From Kiritimatiellales bacterium (GTDB taxonomy: Bacteria > Verrucomicrobiota > Kiritimatiellia > Kiritimatiellales > Pontiellaceae), in the NCBI GenBank assembly GCA_030621805.1, contig JAUXGY010000090.1, forward strand, positions 1-7,010: DNA of 7,010 nt. The letters are read 5' to 3'. The notes below the pieces were generated by a model. The model saw nothing but the letters and a program-made list of their open reading frames with translations. It did no database searches and was not told the DNA's origin. Both the position numbers and the translations under genes were made by a program. The first letter of the stretch is position 1. Every line of letters starts with the position of its first letter. Shown piece after piece: positions 5,130 through 7,010 of the stretch.

Positions 5130-5984
5130 ATGATTGAAAAAGGAAGTACATATGTCGTGATGGGTCTGCTCAACACCGATTCCATCGCCTATGCGGCAGG
5201 CAAGATGATCGAGGAAATGGGCGGTAACGTGATCTACAGCGTCCAGAGCGAACGCATGAAACGCATCTTTTTCGACCGCAGTCCCGACCTGACCGATGAG
5301 GAAAAGGCGGCTATGCGTTTTGAATATTGCGATGTCACCGTCGAGAACGAGGTCCGCAACCTCTTCTCCAAAGTCGGTGAGATTGACGGCGTCCTGCACT
5401 CCATCGGATTTGCCAATCCCAAAACCTGTTTAGGCGACAGCATGTATACCCCGGCCTTCGAGGACATTAAGCAAGGCTTCCACATCAGCTGTGCCTCGTT
5501 GGCTACCGTCTCGCACTTTGCGCTGGAGAAGATGAAGAAGGGCGGATCGATCGTTACCCTTTCGTTTGAGTCTCAGATCGCCTTCCCATACTACAACTGG
5601 ATGGGCGTTAACAAAGCGGCACTCGAAGCCCTCGTTCGTGCGCTGGCCCGCGAGTATGGACGCGAGCACGTTCGCGTCAACGCCATCTCCGCCGGTCCGC
5701 TGGCCACCAAGGCCGCAAAATCCATTCCGCACTTTGCGCACCTCGCCCGGACCTGGAAAAAGATCAGCCCGCTGCCGTGGGATGTGGTTAACGACAAGAA
5801 AGAGGTCGCCTATGCGGTGGTCTTCATGCTCGGCAGTTATTCCAAGAAGATTACCGGCCAGACGATTTACGTCGATGGCGGGGCCAATAACGTCGGCGGC
5901 GTACTGCTGCCGCACGAAAAGCCGCTGAGGCGCTCCCCGGCCAAAGCCGCCGGGAAGAAGAAAGCTCCTGCTAAGAAAAAATAA
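5130..5984 (+). CDS. fabI: Enoyl-[acyl-carrier-protein] reductase, FabI type, with lysine-rich C-terminal tail
   Basis: FabI catalyses the last, NAD(P)H-dependent reduction in each round of type II fatty acid elongation. The 284-residue protein is an SDR with the FabI layout: MGLLNTDSIAYA at the nucleotide loop (11-22, the SIA motif), CDVT (67-70), DGVLHSIGFAN (86-96), VTLSFES (142-148), the catalytic Tyr155-x6-Lys162 in YNWMGVNK, VRVNAISAGPLATKAA (181-196) and GQTIYVDGG (243-251). E. coli FabI has a second tyrosine (Tyr146) where this protein has Phe146; mycobacterial InhA also has Phe there, so activity is not excluded. The enzyme core ends near residue 262, where E. coli FabI stops, but about 20 more residues follow, ending RRSPAKAAGKKKAPAKKK, a basic Ala/Pro/Lys tail unusual for this family. 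The start is supported by AAGGAG at 5117-5122 with a 7-nt spacer. Confidence 0.92.
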   Translation: MIEKGSTYVVMGLLNTDSIAYAAGKMIEEMGGNVIYSVQSERMKRIFFDRSPDLTDEEKAAMRFEYCDVTVENEVRNLFSKVGEIDGVLHSIGFANPKTCLGDSMYTPAFEDIKQGFHISCASLATVSHFALEKMKKGGSIVTLSFESQIAFPYYNWMGVNKAALEALVRALAREYGREHVRVNAISAGPLATKAAKSIPHFAHLARTWKKISPLPWDVVNDKKEVAYAVVFMLGSYSKKITGQTIYVDGGANNVGGVLLPHEKPLRRSPAKAAGKKKAPAKKK

Positions 5985-5987
5985 AAA

Positions 5988-6037
5988 GTGACGAATGAGG
6001 CGTGAGGCGTGAACGGGGTTCGCGCCTCACGTTTCAC
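5988..6037 (+). repeat. Copy B of the short dispersed repeat; forms a strong hairpin
   Basis: It is related to 4317-4360 in opposite orientation (see that entry). Its core 6001-6031 folds as a nearly perfect hairpin: CGTGAGGCG pairs with CGCCTCACG, continued by a T-G pair and GAAC/GTTC around a GGG loop, about 14 bp in all. It lies between the fabI stop (5984) and the ychF Shine-Dalgarno. No T-run follows, so intrinsic termination is not evident, though it could stabilise the fabI 3' end. Confidence 0.7.
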
Positions 6038-6054
6038 GTACTAAGGACAAAACC

Positions 6055-7010
6055 ATGGGACTGAGTGTAGGCATCGTCGGGCTCCCGAACGTCGGGAAAT
6101 CCACCATCTTCAATGCGCTAACGCGCGAGCAAAATGCCGAGAGCGCGAACTATCCGTTCTGCACCATCGAGCCGAACAAGGCCGTTGTGCCCGTGCCCGA
6201 CCTGCGTCTTGCCAAGCTCGCCGAAATTGCGGGATCGAAAAAGATCCTCCCTGCCACGGTCGACTTTGTCGACATTGCCGGCCTCGTGAAAGGCGCTAGC
6301 CAAGGGGAAGGTTTGGGGAATAAATTTTTGACGAATATCCGCGAAACCGATGCCCTTCTGCAGGTGATCCGCTGTTTCGACGACGGCAATGTGGTGCATG
6401 TCGATGGATCCATCGACCCCATCCGCGACGTCGAGGTGATTGAAGCCGAGCTGATTATTGCCGACTTCCAGATGATGGAAAACCGTGCCGCCCGCGTGCG
6501 GAAGCAAGCCCGAACCGACAAAGCCTTCGCCGCCACGCTTCCGCTCTTCGAAGCCTTGCTGGAGCATCTCGGCAGCGGAAAAATGGCCGTCGAATTTGAC
6601 GACCATGATTCGGAACAAGGCAAAGAGATCTTTAAGGAGATGCAGTTCCTCACCGATAAAAAGGTAATCTACTGTTGCAACGTCGACGAAGATGGACTGC
6701 TCGAAGACAACGACTATGTTAAAGGCGTAAAGGCCTATGCCGCCGGACGTGGCGCGGACGTGGTGAAAATTTGCGCCAAGATGGAGGAAGACCTCAACGG
6801 CATGTCCGACGAGGAGCGCAACGAATTTCTACGCGAGTACGGTGTACAGGAGAGCGGTCTCGATCAGATCATCCACACGGGATACCACACCCTCGGCCTC
6901 GTCAGTTACCTCACGCAAGGACCGAAGGAGACGCGCGCCTGGACCATTCACCAAGGCGACACCGCACCGAAGGCCGCGGGCGTGATCCACTCCGATTTCG
7001 AGCGCGGATT
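6055..7010 (+). CDS. ychF: Redox-regulated ATPase YchF (Obg-related, OLA1 family), 3'-truncated by window edge
   Basis: YchF/OLA1 is a universally conserved P-loop NTPase of the Obg group that hydrolyses ATP in preference to GTP and binds ribosomes; roles in translation and stress response are proposed. The frame is open from ATG 6055 to the window end, 318 codons of about 363. Visible marks: Walker A GLPNVGKST (9-17), NYPFCTIEPN (32-41), the switch DIAGLVKGASQGEGLGNKF (73-91), LTNIRETD (92-99), the YchF-type NVDE (209-212) in place of the GTP-specifying NKxD, a central coiled-coil-like helical part (about 130-180), and the beginning of the TGS domain with VKIC, KETRAWTI, APKAAGVIHSDFERG. The hydrophobic Leu10 after Gly9 is the HAS-type trait of Obg relatives. 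The start is supported by AAGGA (6043-6047) with a 7-nt spacer. It lies 70 bp after fabI. Confidence 0.96.
   Translation, partial: MGLSVGIVGLPNVGKSTIFNALTREQNAESANYPFCTIEPNKAVVPVPDLRLAKLAEIAGSKKILPATVDFVDIAGLVKGASQGEGLGNKFLTNIRETDALLQVIRCFDDGNVVHVDGSIDPIRDVEVIEAELIIADFQMMENRAARVRKQARTDKAFAATLPLFEALLEHLGSGKMAVEFDDHDSEQGKEIFKEMQFLTDKKVIYCCNVDEDGLLEDNDYVKGVKAYAAGRGADVVKICAKMEEDLNGMSDEERNEFLREYGVQESGLDQIIHTGYHTLGLVSYLTQGPKETRAWTIHQGDTAPKAAGVIHSDFERG

Noticed and set aside
6118..6653. Two minus-strand open frames opposite ychF
   Set aside because: The plus strand is an uninterrupted YchF with all NTPase motifs; these are shadows that stand out only because ychF has no stop inside the window.

Overview
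This window comes from a bacterial chromosome. It carries seven protein-coding genes, all on the + strand, with repeat-rich gaps between several of them. The mix points tentatively to the PVC group, most likely a Kiritimatiellota/Pontiella-like bacterium. The reasons are a secreted SUMF1/FGE-fold protein, several GTAG-headed palindromic repeats, and C-rich codon ends. No rRNA or other phylogenetic marker is present, so the assignment is inference.

Layout. (1) 1-1585: the end of dapA followed by complete dapB, two consecutive steps of the diaminopimelate/lysine pathway, separated by a large inverted pair of REP-like palindromes. (2) 1586-1872: two more inverted REP pairs. (3) 1873-3015: an exported FGE/SUMF1-fold protein. 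(4) 3016-3579: a second copy of one REP pair, then a decayed fragment of a REP-associated tyrosine transposase (RAYT), then a hairpin-rich stretch. (5) 3580-4320: a membrane-anchored NERD-domain protein. (6) 4386-4928: a DJ-1/YajL-family protein. (7) 5130-5984: a FabI-type enoyl-ACP reductase with an unusual lysine-rich C-terminal tail. (8) 6055-7010: the first 318 codons of the ATPase YchF, which runs off the window.

The housekeeping genes (dapA, dapB, fabI, ychF) are ordinary in themselves. Only dapA-dapB form an obvious functional pair. The main interest lies between the genes. Eight palindromes share one architecture: a GTAG head directly or almost directly followed by a 7-9 bp stem closed by exactly 3 nt, arranged as four inverted pairs. 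Their stem sequences fall into five unrelated types. A broken RAYT gene sits about 130 bp from one pair, and RAYTs are the transposase family known to be linked to GTAG-type REPs. The intergenic architecture therefore looks like a degraded REP/RAYT system. A second, unrelated repeat occurs as an inverted pair bracketing the DJ-1 and fabI genes.
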